A stretch of DNA of 64,000 bases from Runella aurantiaca. GTDB taxonomy: Bacteria > Bacteroidota > Bacteroidia > Cytophagales > Spirosomataceae. Location: the NCBI RefSeq assembly GCF_003339505.1, contig NZ_QPIW01000012.1:62001-126000 (forward strand), given 5' to 3'. How positions within the stretch are numbered: the first letter of the stretch is position 1; every line of letters begins with the position of its first letter. Made by a program: the position numbers and the translations under genes. Shown here piece after piece: positions 33,090-42,624 of this stretch. The notes below the pieces were generated by a model, which was not told the origin of the DNA, searched no databases, and was given only the letters and a program-made list of their open reading frames with translations.

Positions 33090-34055
33090 ATGAATACAAG
33101 ATTCAAAAAACGCAATCAATACAAGACGTTTTGGTATATTATTTTTTATTTTTTTTCTCTTTCAACAACCGTAGCAAGCGGCTCCAAACCCTTCCCAAAA
33201 AAAATCCACCGAATTGTCTTTATCGGCAACAGTATCACCTATGCGGGGCAATTTATCACCGACATCGAGGCCTATCTCCTGACGCACTACCCCAACAGGC
33301 GTTTTGAATTCATCAATGTAGGATTGCCCAGCGAAACCGTTTCGGGGCTTTCGGAGCCCAACCACGCGGGCGGGAGATTTCCCCGACCCGATTTGCATGA
33401 GCGTCTCGAACGGGTACTTACCCAAACCAAACCTGACTTTGTTTTTGCCTGTTATGGCATGAACGATGGCATTTATCTGCCTTTAGACGAAGAACGGTTC
33501 CGAAAATTCCGCGAAGGTATCACGTGGTTACACACCCGAATTGCGGACATAGGCGTACCGATTGTCCACCTCACACCGCCTATTTATGACGAGTTCAAGG
33601 GCAAAGCAGTGGGCTATGCCGCCGTACTCGACACCTACTCTGAATGGTTATTGAGCCAACGCAAGGCCCAAAAATGGGAAGTAGCCGACCTGCATTTTCC
33701 AATGAAAACTTATTTAGAACAACACCGCCAAAACAATCCCGACTTTGCATTGGCCAAAGACGGCGTTCATCCCGACGCTTTGGGACATTGGCTGATGGCC
33801 AAGCAGGTATTGATGAATTTGGGAGAAAAAGGGCTGGAAGCGGCGGAGAACGTCCAAACGACTTTGACCATTCACCCACAAGGAGAGGAGATTTTGAAAC
33901 TGGTCGCCGAGCGGCAACAACTCATGAAAGACGCTTGGCTGACCTCCACTGGCCACACCCGCCCCGAAATGAAGGTGGGTCTACCAATGGAGGATGCCCG
34001 AAAAAAAGCAGAAATGATAGAGAAACAACTCCGGGGGTTGCTCAAAAAGAAATAA
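33090..34055 (+). CDS. Exported SGNH/GDSL-family hydrolase
   Basis: This is a secreted serine esterase or acetylhydrolase. After a hydrophobic export signal (FWYIIFYFFSLSTTVASG) come block I IVFIGNSITYAG (catalytic Ser), the Gly of block II in VGLPSETVSG, block III CYGMNDG (Asn), and block V DGVHPDALGHW (Asp and His). The complete set suggests activity; the substrate may be acylated sugars, as in rhamnogalacturonan acetylesterase relatives. A C-terminal Lys-rich helix follows. An in-frame TTG at 33075 precedes the ATG at 33090, which is preferred. Confidence 0.88.
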   Translation: MNTRFKKRNQYKTFWYIIFYFFSLSTTVASGSKPFPKKIHRIVFIGNSITYAGQFITDIEAYLLTHYPNRRFEFINVGLPSETVSGLSEPNHAGGRFPRPDLHERLERVLTQTKPDFVFACYGMNDGIYLPLDEERFRKFREGITWLHTRIADIGVPIVHLTPPIYDEFKGKAVGYAAVLDTYSEWLLSQRKAQKWEVADLHFPMKTYLEQHRQNNPDFALAKDGVHPDALGHWLMAKQVLMNLGEKGLEAAENVQTTLTIHPQGEEILKLVAERQQLMKDAWLTSTGHTRPEMKVGLPMEDARKKAEMIEKQLRGLLKKK

Positions 34056-34075
34056 AGAAGCAGATTGTAAAATCG

Positions 34076-34525
34076 CTAAAAATCCAAGTGACAATTAATC
34101 CAGCCCTCGTCAAAGCGGGTGCCGTATTTTTTATAAAACTGAATGGCTGGTTCGTTCCAATCCAGCACCTGCCACATCATACCAGTACATTGGGTATTTT
34201 TTGCTTCTTCTACCGTCACGTCAAAAAGTTTTTTGCCCAGGCCATACCCGCGCATCGACTCCGTCACCACGATGTCTTCCAAATAGAGGCGTTTGCCTTT
34301 CCACGTAGAATAACGATAGTAATACAACGAAATCCCCACCACTTTACCGTCGACCTCCGCCACAAATAGGCCAAAAATCGGCTCAGGGCCAAATCCATCT
34401 TTGAGCATCATTTCGGGGGTATTGGTGACTTGTTCGGGGGCTTTTTCGTACAAAGCAAGTTCCTGTACCAACTCAAATGCCTGGGGTACATCTTCAGCGG
34501 TACCTCTGCGAATCGTAATATTCAT
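34076..34525 (-). CDS. GNAT N-acetyltransferase, SSAT-like
   Basis: This 149-residue acetyl-CoA-dependent acetyltransferase resembles spermidine/spermine (diamine) N1-acetyltransferases. The resemblance includes IRRGTAEDVPQAFELVQELA, LKDGFGPEPIFGLFVAE, YYRYSTWKGKRLYLEDIVV, the acetyl-CoA loop RGYGLGKKL, and WNEPAIQFYKKYG. It probably acts on polyamines or thialysine in the cytosol. It converges with the SGNH gene. Confidence 0.88.
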   Translation of the reverse strand: MNITIRRGTAEDVPQAFELVQELALYEKAPEQVTNTPEMMLKDGFGPEPIFGLFVAEVDGKVVGISLYYYRYSTWKGKRLYLEDIVVTESMRGYGLGKKLFDVTVEEAKNTQCTGMMWQVLDWNEPAIQFYKKYGTRFDEGWINCHLDF

Positions 34526-34586
34526 TCTTAAAATAAAAGTATAGTATAGTAAATTTTAATTCCTCCATTTGACCGCCGAAATGCAT

Positions 34587-35531
34587 CTATGCATTTTGGG
34601 CCGACGCACTGGGCGTATTCAAAATGGGCAACCCATTTTCCTGAATGTATTCAAACCCCGTTTTGTAACCTTGAACAATCAACCGCACGATGTCGTCCGA
34701 ATTAAACTTCAACATATCAAGGTGCAAGGGTTCATGCGGGCGCACCACCGATAATTTCAGCACCCGGCCTTTCAGCCCTTCTTTTTCAACGTAGTTTTGC
34801 CCCCAAGCAATGTCGCTATTAACAATCTGGTTTACGTTAATATCCTTGACTCGGTCCAGCAGTTTCAGCAGATTACGATAGTTTACTGGCTCATCATAAA
34901 TATGCTCAGCATGGCAGGCTATGCACACAATTTCGGTGGCTCCATCTTCCAGTGCTGCTTTGAGCGGAGCAACTACCCGAAGCCCTCCGTCTAAATACGC
35001 CGCTTTCCGTTGACCTTTGATGTGGATAGCCGGCATCAGCGTAGGCAACGAACTGCTGGCCATAATGTATTCCAAAAAGCTTTCATCTTCGGGCGTGGCA
35101 TACACCATTTTACCGCTTACAACGTCTACTGCCCCTACTTTGAGTTTAACGGGACTGTTTTTAAGAATAAACTCATCAAGATTTTTTCGGATAAGCGTAT
35201 GCAGAGGAGTCGTGTCTAGCAATCCATCAAAACGACTCATCAGGGTATCTATCCCCAAGGTAAGGCGCGACCGCACGAGGGCGATATCCTCGGGGTGGGT
35301 AATGTTTTTTATCCAGAACTCAATCAATTGACGGCTGATACCCGGCCAGTCAATTGTCTTTTCCTCAATGTGTTGCTTGCCAGCAGCGTTTACCAAAAAG
35401 CCGGCGTTAAGACTACCGACAGAAATCCCGTATATCATTTCGGGTTCAAATCCACTTTCCAATATCGCCTGAATTACCCCCACCTGAAAAGCGCCCTTCA
35501 GGGAGCCTCCTCCAAGTACCAATGCCTTCAT
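34587..35531 (-). CDS. Patatin-like phospholipase
   Basis: This serine lipase or acyl hydrolase uses a Ser-Asp dyad. Visible are the oxyanion-hole glycine run LGGGSLKGAFQ at the N-terminus, the nucleophile elbow YGISVGSLNAG (GxSxG, about residue 40) and the DGG motif in AYLDGGLR (about residue 180). No signal peptide, so it likely acts on membrane lipids from the cytosolic side. 314 residues, complete. Neighbours are unrelated. Confidence 0.92.
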   Translation of the reverse strand: MKALVLGGGSLKGAFQVGVIQAILESGFEPEMIYGISVGSLNAGFLVNAAGKQHIEEKTIDWPGISRQLIEFWIKNITHPEDIALVRSRLTLGIDTLMSRFDGLLDTTPLHTLIRKNLDEFILKNSPVKLKVGAVDVVSGKMVYATPEDESFLEYIMASSSLPTLMPAIHIKGQRKAAYLDGGLRVVAPLKAALEDGATEIVCIACHAEHIYDEPVNYRNLLKLLDRVKDINVNQIVNSDIAWGQNYVEKEGLKGRVLKLSVVRPHEPLHLDMLKFNSDDIVRLIVQGYKTGFEYIQENGLPILNTPSASAQNA

Positions 35532-35854
35532 AGTATGTTATTATTATTTGTCAAAAAGTGGCCAATATCGCCCTTTTCTATCCTTTGTTTTGTATTCATA
35601 AACAATGCCGTTTTTGTTTTTTACCCTCAAAAATATTTTCTCATCCAAAAAAAGGGGAATGCCATCACAGTTATTGTCGCTCGGTTGAAACAAATTATAG
35701 AACTTTCGTGTAATGTTAACAGATTTTGTCCCAAATTTGGCGTTTGTCCCATAACAAAACAAGTAAAGATACCGATAGACTGAATTTGTCATTAGTATAC
35801 GGCTAACCTGCCCACCCATTACTCGGGGTTGTCCGTACACTTTCCCAAGAAATT
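35532..35854. other. Divergent intergenic region
   Basis: This interval of about 320 nt separates the patatin and polyprenyl synthase genes. A 98-codon - strand frame (35544-35840) ends in KNGIVYEYKTKDRKGRYWP, which looks protein-like, but it has no recognisable family and occupies the only room for both promoters. It is left uncalled. AT-rich, no repeats noted. Confidence 0.4.
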
Positions 35855-36829
35855 ATGTCTCTTTCCATTAAAGATATTCAAGCCCCCATCTCCTCCGAAA
35901 TGGACGCCTTTGAGCGAAAATTTCGGCAATTTATGAAAAGTGAGGTCATGCTTCTTGACCAAATCATGAATTATATAGTGCGTCGAAAAGGAAAACAACT
36001 CCGCCCGATGTTTGTCTTCTTGACGGCTGGTATCAGTGGCTCCATCACCGAGGCTACGTATCGGGGAGCGGCCCTTATTGAATTACTCCACACTGCCACG
36101 CTTGTTCACGACGACGTGGTTGACGACTCTAACTACCGACGCGGTTTTTTCTCGGTCAATGCCCTCTGGAAAAACAAAATTGCGGTTTTGGTGGGCGATT
36201 ATCTTTTATCACGCGGACTATTACTTTCGGTTGATAATCAAGATTTTAGTCTCCTGCAAATTGTCTCAAACGCCGTTCGAGAAATGAGTGAAGGCGAGTT
36301 ACTTCAACTCTCAAAAGCGCGGCGCTTGGACATCACGGAAGATGTCTATTTTGAAATTATTCGCCAAAAAACCGCCTCGCTTATTTCTTCCTGCTGCGGC
36401 GTAGGGGCACGCTCTGCGGGTGCATCCGAAGAATTGGTTGACAAAATGCGCCAATTTGGCGAGAAGGTAGGGCTTGCCTTTCAAATCAAAGATGACCTGT
36501 TTGATTTTGGAGATGCCGAAGTAGGAAAACCCCTCGGTATTGACATCAAAGAGAAAAAAATGACCCTGCCGTTGATTTACGCCTTGCGTCAAACTACGTG
36601 GACCAAAAAACGGCAGATCATCAATATCATCAAAAACCACAGCGACAAACCCCAAAAAGTAGCCGAAGTCATCCAGTTTGTTCGTGACTCCGGCGGGATT
36701 CAGTATGCTACGCAGGCCATGCAAAAACTGGTCGAGGAAGCCAAGGCTATTTTGCACTCCTTCCCTGAGTCTAACTACCGCAATTCACTAGAAGGCTTGG
36801 TTCAGTATACCATCGAAAGGAGCAAGTAA
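35855..36829 (+). CDS. Polyprenyl diphosphate synthase (octaprenyl/heptaprenyl type)
   Basis: This trans-prenyltransferase extends farnesyl or geranylgeranyl diphosphate with isopentenyl diphosphate to make the quinone side chain. The first Asp-rich motif is LVHDDVVDDS (about residue 88), the second is FQIKDDLFDF (about 212), and GKQLRPMFV is the IPP-binding segment. The 324-residue length fits the long-chain synthases that supply menaquinone in Bacteroidota; chain length cannot be fixed by eye. Confidence 0.93.
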   Translation: MSLSIKDIQAPISSEMDAFERKFRQFMKSEVMLLDQIMNYIVRRKGKQLRPMFVFLTAGISGSITEATYRGAALIELLHTATLVHDDVVDDSNYRRGFFSVNALWKNKIAVLVGDYLLSRGLLLSVDNQDFSLLQIVSNAVREMSEGELLQLSKARRLDITEDVYFEIIRQKTASLISSCCGVGARSAGASEELVDKMRQFGEKVGLAFQIKDDLFDFGDAEVGKPLGIDIKEKKMTLPLIYALRQTTWTKKRQIINIIKNHSDKPQKVAEVIQFVRDSGGIQYATQAMQKLVEEAKAILHSFPESNYRNSLEGLVQYTIERSK

Positions 36830-36839
36830 CGAGCGTCTT

Positions 36840-37196
36840 TTATTTCCCCAATCTGGTGCGCAAGTAAGCCATCACCAGCATACCCACTCCGCTCACCGCT
36901 AATCCGAGCGATTCGCGGGCGAGCTCGATGTTGATGCTACGCATTTTCATTTCCCCCCAGAATACGCCTTCATACTGCGGCGGCCATTGCTGATAGGAAG
37001 CAAAAAAATAGGCCAGTGCCATTACCACAAAAACGTAAGAACGCGGCGCTTTTTCGAAGTAGATACTCAAGCAAGCGGCCACGGCAATACCGTAGATAGG
37101 CATCCATACCTGAGGGTCGGGGTCGTTGTATTGAACAACCACAAAATAGACAAACAAAAGGGCAAACAGCAGGGAAACAATCTTAGTTAGGTTCAT
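36840..37196 (-). CDS. TMEM220-family membrane protein
   Basis: This small protein of about 118 residues has four membrane helices. The stretch FVVVQYNDPDPQVWMPIYG after helix 1 is the family hallmark. WPPQYEGVFWGEMKM and LARESLGL follow. Function unknown across the family. The open frame extends to 37289, but the Met at 37196 gives the expected helix 1 directly and is preferred. Confidence 0.8.
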   Translation of the reverse strand: MNLTKIVSLLFALLFVYFVVVQYNDPDPQVWMPIYGIAVAACLSIYFEKAPRSYVFVVMALAYFFASYQQWPPQYEGVFWGEMKMRSINIELARESLGLAVSGVGMLVMAYLRTRLGK

Positions 37197-37316
37197 AGTC
37201 AGAAGAAAAATTAGCGGATATTCAAAGTATGATTTCCGAAATACGATTACTAAAAAACAGTTATTGGGTGTGCGAAACGTTTTTGGCAAATTTATATGTT
37301 CACCCTCTCACAAGCA

Positions 37317-37352
37317 AAAGCCTTGCTCCAAAAACGGTCAGAGCAAGGCTTT
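37317..37352 (-). terminator. Terminator of the pyrophosphatase gene
   Basis: A 12-bp stem (AAAGCCTTGCTC at 37317-37328 with GAGCAAGGCTTT at 37341-37352) is followed on the - strand by a short U-run. It can also serve the + direction (TTTTAT). Confidence 0.75.
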
Positions 37353-37377
37353 TTATGATATAAATCAGGAATAGTTC

Positions 37378-40032
37378 CTATTTTTTCGTTACCCGAACTG
37401 AGATACGGCGGTTTTGAGCACGCCCTTCTTCGGTGTCGTTGGACGCTACTGGATATTGGTCGCCGTAGCCTTCTGAGTCAATCCGGCTGTTGTCAATGCC
37501 CATCGCTACCAATTCAGCCTCAACGGCAGCCGCGCGGTCGCTCGACAGTTTGAGATTGGCATTAGCATCGCCTGTGTTGTCGGTATAACCGCCCAATTTG
37601 ATGTTTACCGCTGGAAATGCTTTCATAATTTCGGAAACATTCTTCAATTGCTCCTGCGACTCCGGCTTCAACGTTGCTTTACCTGTTTCAAACAATAAAC
37701 GGTCAAAATCAAACCAAGTCGTTTTATCAACGGGTTTGTCAGAACGAATAAAGTCAATTAAGCCTACTTCAATGGGGTTGCCATTAGCGGCAATGTTGAG
37801 TTCTAAGCCGTTGTCAAGTTTCAAGGTTGCGGCGCTAGTGATGGTACCGTTTTCGTTGTTTTTGGTTACGTTTACCTCCATTGTTTCTTTCATGGCAGCA
37901 TGGTCATGGCCACCTTTTACGGCGATATAAGGAGCAATTACCAACGACACGATAGACATCAACTTAATCAAAATGTTCATGGAAGGCCCCGAAGTATCTT
38001 TGAATGGATCCCCTACGGTATCTCCCGTTACGGAAGCCTTGTGTGGCTCCGATTTTTTGAAGTACATCTGACCGTCAATCATTACCCCTTTTTCGAATGA
38101 CTTCTTAGCGTTGTCCCACGCGCCACCTGCATTTGATTGGAAAATCCCCATCAACACACCTGATACGGTCACCCCTGCCAGCAAACCACCCAATACTTCA
38201 GGCCCCATGGTGAACCCAACAAGTACCGGCGTAATCAAGGCAATCGCGCCTGGCAAAATCATTTGCTTGATAGAAGCCTCGGTAGAGATAGCGACGCATT
38301 TTTCGTATTCAGGTTCGGTTTTGTATTCCATGATACCCGGAATCTCGCGGAACTGACGACGAACTTCGTTTACCATTTCCATGGCCGCTTTACCTACCGC
38401 TGAGATACACAACGCACTGAAAATAAACGGAATCATACCGCCAACAAACAAACCAGCCAATACGTCGGCTTTGTAAATGTCAATTTGGGTAATGCCCGCA
38501 ATTCCAACGAAGGCTGCAAACAATGCCAACGAAGTCAAGGCTGCCGAAGCAATTGCAAAACCTTTTCCAGTGGCAGCAGTGGTGTTACCAACGGCATCCA
38601 AATTGTCGGTACGCTCACGAACTTCCGGAGGCAATTGTGACATTTCAGCGATACCACCCGCGTTGTCGGCAATCGGCCCGAAAGCGTCAATCGCCAATTG
38701 CATGGCCGTTGTAGCCATCATTCCCGCCGCCGCGATAGACACACCGTAAAGACCCGCAAATTTGTACGAAAGAATAATACCCGCCGCCAACGTTAAAATC
38801 GGCAACACCGTTGACTCCATACCGACGGCCAAACCACCGATGATGTTGGTGGCGTGACCCGTTCCTGACTTTTCGATAATTGACAATACAGGACGCTTGC
38901 CCATAGCGGTGTAATATTCAGTTATCATTGACATAAGTGTACCCACAGCCAATCCTACAAGAATCGCGTAAAATACATCCATGGCCCCAAAAGGCTGACC
39001 GCCACGGAGTACCATATTTTCAGGCAATAAGTAAGTTACAAGAAAATAGCAAGCTACCAATGTTATACCGATAGAAGCCCAGTTACCGATGTTTAACGCA
39101 TTTTGCACCGACGATTTTTCACCTTTGATGCGCACAAAGAAAGTAGAAACCAAAGACGCCAACAGACCTACGCCCGCAATCAGCATTGGAAGCAATACAG
39201 GAGAGAAACCTCCGTAATTATCTGTTACCTCGATTTCTTGGCCCAATACCATCGTTGCCAAAATAGTGGCCACGTACGAGCCAAACAAGTCAGCACCCAT
39301 GCCCGCTACGTCACCTACGTTATCGCCCACATTGTCGGCGATGGTGGCGGGGTTACGAACGTCGTCTTCTGGAATACCCGCTTCCACTTTACCCACAAGG
39401 TCAGCACCCACGTCGGCTGCTTTTGTATAAATACCGCCACCCACGCGTGCAAAAAGCGCGATAGATTCAGCACCCAACGAAAACCCAGCCAATACTTCGA
39501 TGGCAGTCTTCATTTCATCGGACGTCAAGGGTTTGCCAGCGGCAAAATAATTATAAAAGAAGATAAACAGGCCACCTAAGCCCAAAACAGCCAATCCTGC
39601 TACGCCCATTCCCATCACGGAACCACCCGTAAAAGAGACTTCGAGGGCTTTGGACAGCGACGTACGAGCCGCCTGTGCAGTACGTACGTTGGCTTTGGTA
39701 GCGACTTTCATTCCGATGTATCCTGCTAAAGCAGAAAGAAAAGCGCCAATCAAAAAGGCAACGGCAATGAGAGGCGAAGAATGAATGGGGTTTTCGGGTG
39801 TACCTTCCTGTGTACCCAAATAACCTAAAATAAGGGCCGTGGGAATGGCGAAATAAGCCAGAATTTTCCACTCGGCTTTAAGAAAAGCAATGGCTCCGTC
39901 GGCGATGTAGCCAGAGAGTTTTTGCATGTTTGCGTCACCGGCTGGTTGGTTCGACACCCAGCTGAAACGCCAGGCCGTGTACAATAGCCCCAAGACACCA
40001 AAAGCAGGAACGAGATAAACGATATTATTCAT
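37378..40032 (-). CDS. hppA: Membrane-bound proton/sodium-pumping pyrophosphatase fused to an OmpA-like domain
   Basis: Residues 1 to about 735 are a complete membrane pyrophosphatase, which couples PPi hydrolysis to export of H+ or Na+. The substrate motif [18 protein letters not shown] and [23 protein letters not shown] are present. The [10 protein letters not shown] segment has Ala where K+-independent enzymes have Lys, so it should need K+. After the last hydrophobic helix and a Thr/Asn-rich linker, residues from about 775 form an OmpA C-terminal domain: [46 protein letters not shown] and NRRISVRV. That domain binds peptidoglycan in other proteins, so it probably lies in the periplasm. 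H+ versus Na+ specificity is not resolved here. Confidence 0.95.
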   Translation of the reverse strand: MNNIVYLVPAFGVLGLLYTAWRFSWVSNQPAGDANMQKLSGYIADGAIAFLKAEWKILAYFAIPTALILGYLGTQEGTPENPIHSSPLIAVAFLIGAFLSALAGYIGMKVATKANVRTAQAARTSLSKALEVSFTGGSVMGMGVAGLAVLGLGGLFIFFYNYFAAGKPLTSDEMKTAIEVLAGFSLGAESIALFARVGGGIYTKAADVGADLVGKVEAGIPEDDVRNPATIADNVGDNVGDVAGMGADLFGSYVATILATMVLGQEIEVTDNYGGFSPVLLPMLIAGVGLLASLVSTFFVRIKGEKSSVQNALNIGNWASIGITLVACYFLVTYLLPENMVLRGGQPFGAMDVFYAILVGLAVGTLMSMITEYYTAMGKRPVLSIIEKSGTGHATNIIGGLAVGMESTVLPILTLAAGIILSYKFAGLYGVSIAAAGMMATTAMQLAIDAFGPIADNAGGIAEMSQLPPEVRERTDNLDAVGNTTAATGKGFAIASAALTSLALFAAFVGIAGITQIDIYKADVLAGLFVGGMIPFIFSALCISAVGKAAMEMVNEVRRQFREIPGIMEYKTEPEYEKCVAISTEASIKQMILPGAIALITPVLVGFTMGPEVLGGLLAGVTVSGVLMGIFQSNAGGAWDNAKKSFEKGVMIDGQMYFKKSEPHKASVTGDTVGDPFKDTSGPSMNILIKLMSIVSLVIAPYIAVKGGHDHAAMKETMEVNVTKNNENGTITSAATLKLDNGLELNIAANGNPIEVGLIDFIRSDKPVDKTTWFDFDRLLFETGKATLKPESQEQLKNVSEIMKAFPAVNIKLGGYTDNTGDANANLKLSSDRAAAVEAELVAMGIDNSRIDSEGYGDQYPVASNDTEEGRAQNRRISVRVTKK

Positions 40033-40356
40033 GCGTAGTAGTTAGGAAATTTGATTTAAGGTTTAAAAAAATTCGGGCAAATATAGCAGAACCTAACCCA
40101 TTTACCCAATGCCTAAGGTAGGAATTTACTTATTTTATATCGCTTTTGTACTATTTTTACGAGAATCGAGGCTTTATGAATACCCTATTTTCGGCTGCAG
40201 TGGGCAAAATGCTGTTTCTCATTTCAACGCAAATAGGGTCTTTTGGTGTGTCCGTCTTAGCAAACCAGTGTATGTCTTATTAAAATATAATGATTGTTGT
40301 CTAAATTTGTCAAAGCAGCCACCGTCCCCCTTTGAACTGCAAACAGCCCCTGATCT
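40033..40356. other. Divergent promoter region
   Basis: About 320 nt lie between hppA (-) and the sensor kinase (+). TAAATTTG at 40302-40309 fits the -7 consensus TAnnTTTG, about 48 nt before the kinase ATG, without a clear -33 element. An 83-codon frame overlapping the kinase start is considered a shadow. Nothing else was recognised. Confidence 0.45.
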
Positions 40357-42519
40357 ATGAAAAGACTGCTTTTCCTCTGCTTTTTTTTACTTCCGTATTT
40401 CGGACAATGCCAAAAAACCGGAATTACTATTCAAACGGGGCAGCTATTTTTCAAGGATGACCGCTGGAAATTTATGGCCGGAGATTCGTCAGAATGGGCG
40501 AATCCAAGCTACGATGATCGTCATTGGAAAAAATCAAACAGCTCATTACGAGACAATAAGGCTCTTTGGAAAGCAAAAAAAGGCTGGTTTAGGCTAAAAT
40601 TCAACCTTTCTAAAAAGTCCTTAAAAACAGACTATTCCCTCATTATAAAACAATTTGGCCACTCTGAACTGTATTTAGATGGAAAATTGGTGGCAACAAC
40701 CAACACCTCTGATCCACAGGATTCAGCATCGCAGCTCAGGCTCATGCAAATCCCGTTTACCATCAAAGACACCAATACCCACGTTATAGCCCTGCGATAC
40801 TCATTTCTTTCGTCCACGCTCTATTATGCCTCAACCGATGAGGACGCTTTCAAGCTCTGGCTTGAACCGTCGCATCAGTCCATGCTCAACCAACTGGTCA
40901 ATACTGCTTGGAATGCGGGCGTCGGCGGTATGCTGACGGGATTGTTCGGGATACTCTCCCTACTTCATTTTCTTTTTTTTCGCGCCAATTCTAATCAAAA
41001 GGTACACCTGATTTTAGCCTTTGCCACTTTTTGCTTTACTGTCATGTTTGCGCTCAGTATTATTGATGGCTTTACGGGAACGCTTACCCAAAAATCATTG
41101 CTGGATGTAGGGCAGACGTTAAGCATTCATCTGGCTTTTGGCTTGTTGTTGACTGCCGTTTACACTTTTTTAAAACGCCGACACGGTTGGTTCTTTTACG
41201 TTATTATTGTTTTGTTGGCAGTAAGTTTTGGCTATCAATGCTTTATTGGCCCCTTACAAGACGGTCAATTTTTCATTCCTTTTTTTCTGGTGCTGATCGA
41301 TTATATCAGGGTGAGTTGGCTGGGAAAACGGCAGGGTGGTTCTGATAATAAATTACCTTGGAATTCGCTCCGTTTCTCCTTTTTTGCTTTACTGCTGTTG
41401 ATTCTTACGGGAATCATCATGGGAATTGTGCAAAGCCTCACCGGGCTGGGAGACAGTGCGTTTATCTTAGCTTTTGTGCTGCTTATTTTTGTTTTTTCAG
41501 TCGTGCTAAGCATTCCTATTGGCCTATCGCTCTCACTGGTGCAAGATTATACCCACACGTATAAGTCCATGCGGCTGCATTTGGAAGAAGTCCAAAAACT
41601 TTCGGCCAAAAACCTTGCGCATGAACAAGAAAAACAACATATTCTGGCTACCCAGAACGAAACCCTTGAGCGTCAGGTAATGGAGCGAACCGCCGAGTTG
41701 AATCAGTCGCTCGAAACCTTGAAAGCTACCCAAGCCCAACTCATCCAAAAGGAAAAAATGGCCTCATTGGGGGAATTGACCGCTGGCGTGGCCCATGAAA
41801 TACAGAATCCGCTCAATTTTGTCAATAACTTCTCAGAAGTCTCCGTGGATTTGTTGGACGAGCTACAGGAAGAAAGGGAAAAATCTCCCGAACAACAAGA
41901 CCCTGAACTAGAAAAGGAAATACTGGCCGACTTACAACAAAACCTCCAAAAAATCACCCATCACGGGCAGCGGGCCAGTTCGATTGTGCGCAGTATGCTC
42001 GCGCACTCACGCACATCGTCAGGCCAAATGGAGCCAACCAACCTCAACGCCTTGGCCGACGAATACCTGCGGCTCGCCTACCACGGCCAACGAGCAACCC
42101 ACCCAACGTTTAACTGCCAATTAATCACTGATTTAAGCGCCGAAATTCCAATGCTCACCCTTGCCGCACAGGACATAGGACGCGTATTGCTCAACCTGTT
42201 TGGCAATGCCTTTTATGCCCTTCATCAAAAGCAGCAACTTATTGCCGAAGCCTACGAGCCAACCATTTGGGTAAGTACCGCTTTAAAAGAAGACAAAGCC
42301 GTAGAAATTTGCATCCGCGACAATGGGCTGGGCATTCCACAGGCCATTATTCAAAAGGTTTTTCAACCGTTTTTTACCACCAAACCTACGGGCGAGGGCA
42401 CTGGACTTGGGCTGTCGTTGTCGTACGATGTTGTCACAAAGGGACATCAGGGAACGATGGAGGTGACGAGTACCGAAGGCGAAGGGACGGAGTTTGTCAT
42501 CACGCTGCCTGTCAAATAA
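40357..42519 (+). CDS. 7TM-DISM sensor histidine kinase
   Basis: The protein has 720 residues: signal peptide (to about 18), a periplasmic galactose-binding-like sensory domain (about 20-165, with GWFRLKFNLS and SELYLDGKLV), seven membrane helices (about 190-395), a coiled coil, and the kinase core. The core has H-box ELTAGVAHEIQNPLNFV, N-box VLLNLFGNAFYAL, G1 IRDNGLGIP, F-box FQPFFTTKPTGEGTGLGL and G2 region. The order is typical of the 7TMR-DISM receptors of Bacteroidota, whose ligands are thought to be small carbohydrates. No receiver domain and no adjacent response regulator. Confidence 0.94.
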   Translation: MKRLLFLCFFLLPYFGQCQKTGITIQTGQLFFKDDRWKFMAGDSSEWANPSYDDRHWKKSNSSLRDNKALWKAKKGWFRLKFNLSKKSLKTDYSLIIKQFGHSELYLDGKLVATTNTSDPQDSASQLRLMQIPFTIKDTNTHVIALRYSFLSSTLYYASTDEDAFKLWLEPSHQSMLNQLVNTAWNAGVGGMLTGLFGILSLLHFLFFRANSNQKVHLILAFATFCFTVMFALSIIDGFTGTLTQKSLLDVGQTLSIHLAFGLLLTAVYTFLKRRHGWFFYVIIVLLAVSFGYQCFIGPLQDGQFFIPFFLVLIDYIRVSWLGKRQGGSDNKLPWNSLRFSFFALLLLILTGIIMGIVQSLTGLGDSAFILAFVLLIFVFSVVLSIPIGLSLSLVQDYTHTYKSMRLHLEEVQKLSAKNLAHEQEKQHILATQNETLERQVMERTAELNQSLETLKATQAQLIQKEKMASLGELTAGVAHEIQNPLNFVNNFSEVSVDLLDELQEEREKSPEQQDPELEKEILADLQQNLQKITHHGQRASSIVRSMLAHSRTSSGQMEPTNLNALADEYLRLAYHGQRATHPTFNCQLITDLSAEIPMLTLAAQDIGRVLLNLFGNAFYALHQKQQLIAEAYEPTIWVSTALKEDKAVEICIRDNGLGIPQAIIQKVFQPFFTTKPTGEGTGLGLSLSYDVVTKGHQGTMEVTSTEGEGTEFVITLPVK

Positions 42520-42559
42520 GCCATGAGTAAAACCAATCTGAATAAAGTGTAAAAATGCC

Positions 42560-42567
42560 TAACTTTG
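42560..42567 (+). promoter_or_regulatory. Possible -7 element of the ATPase-nuclease pair
   Basis: TAACTTTG fits TAnnTTTG and lies 58 nt before the ATPase start, after the kinase stop. It would give the pair its own promoter. No clear -33 element. Confidence 0.32.
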
Positions 42568-42624
42568 GTTTTTGTTAAGCAATAGATAAAAGGAGATACC
42601 AGCATCAAATGACTTCCCAAAGCC

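Noticed and set aside
35544-35840. 98-codon - strand open frame with a protein-like C-terminus
   Set aside because: It fills the whole divergent promoter region between the patatin and prenyl synthase genes, no family is recognised, and its N-terminal half looks random.
40109-40360. 83-codon + strand open frame before the 7TM-DISM kinase
   Set aside because: It overlaps the kinase start and lies in the divergent promoter region with hppA; no recognisable features.
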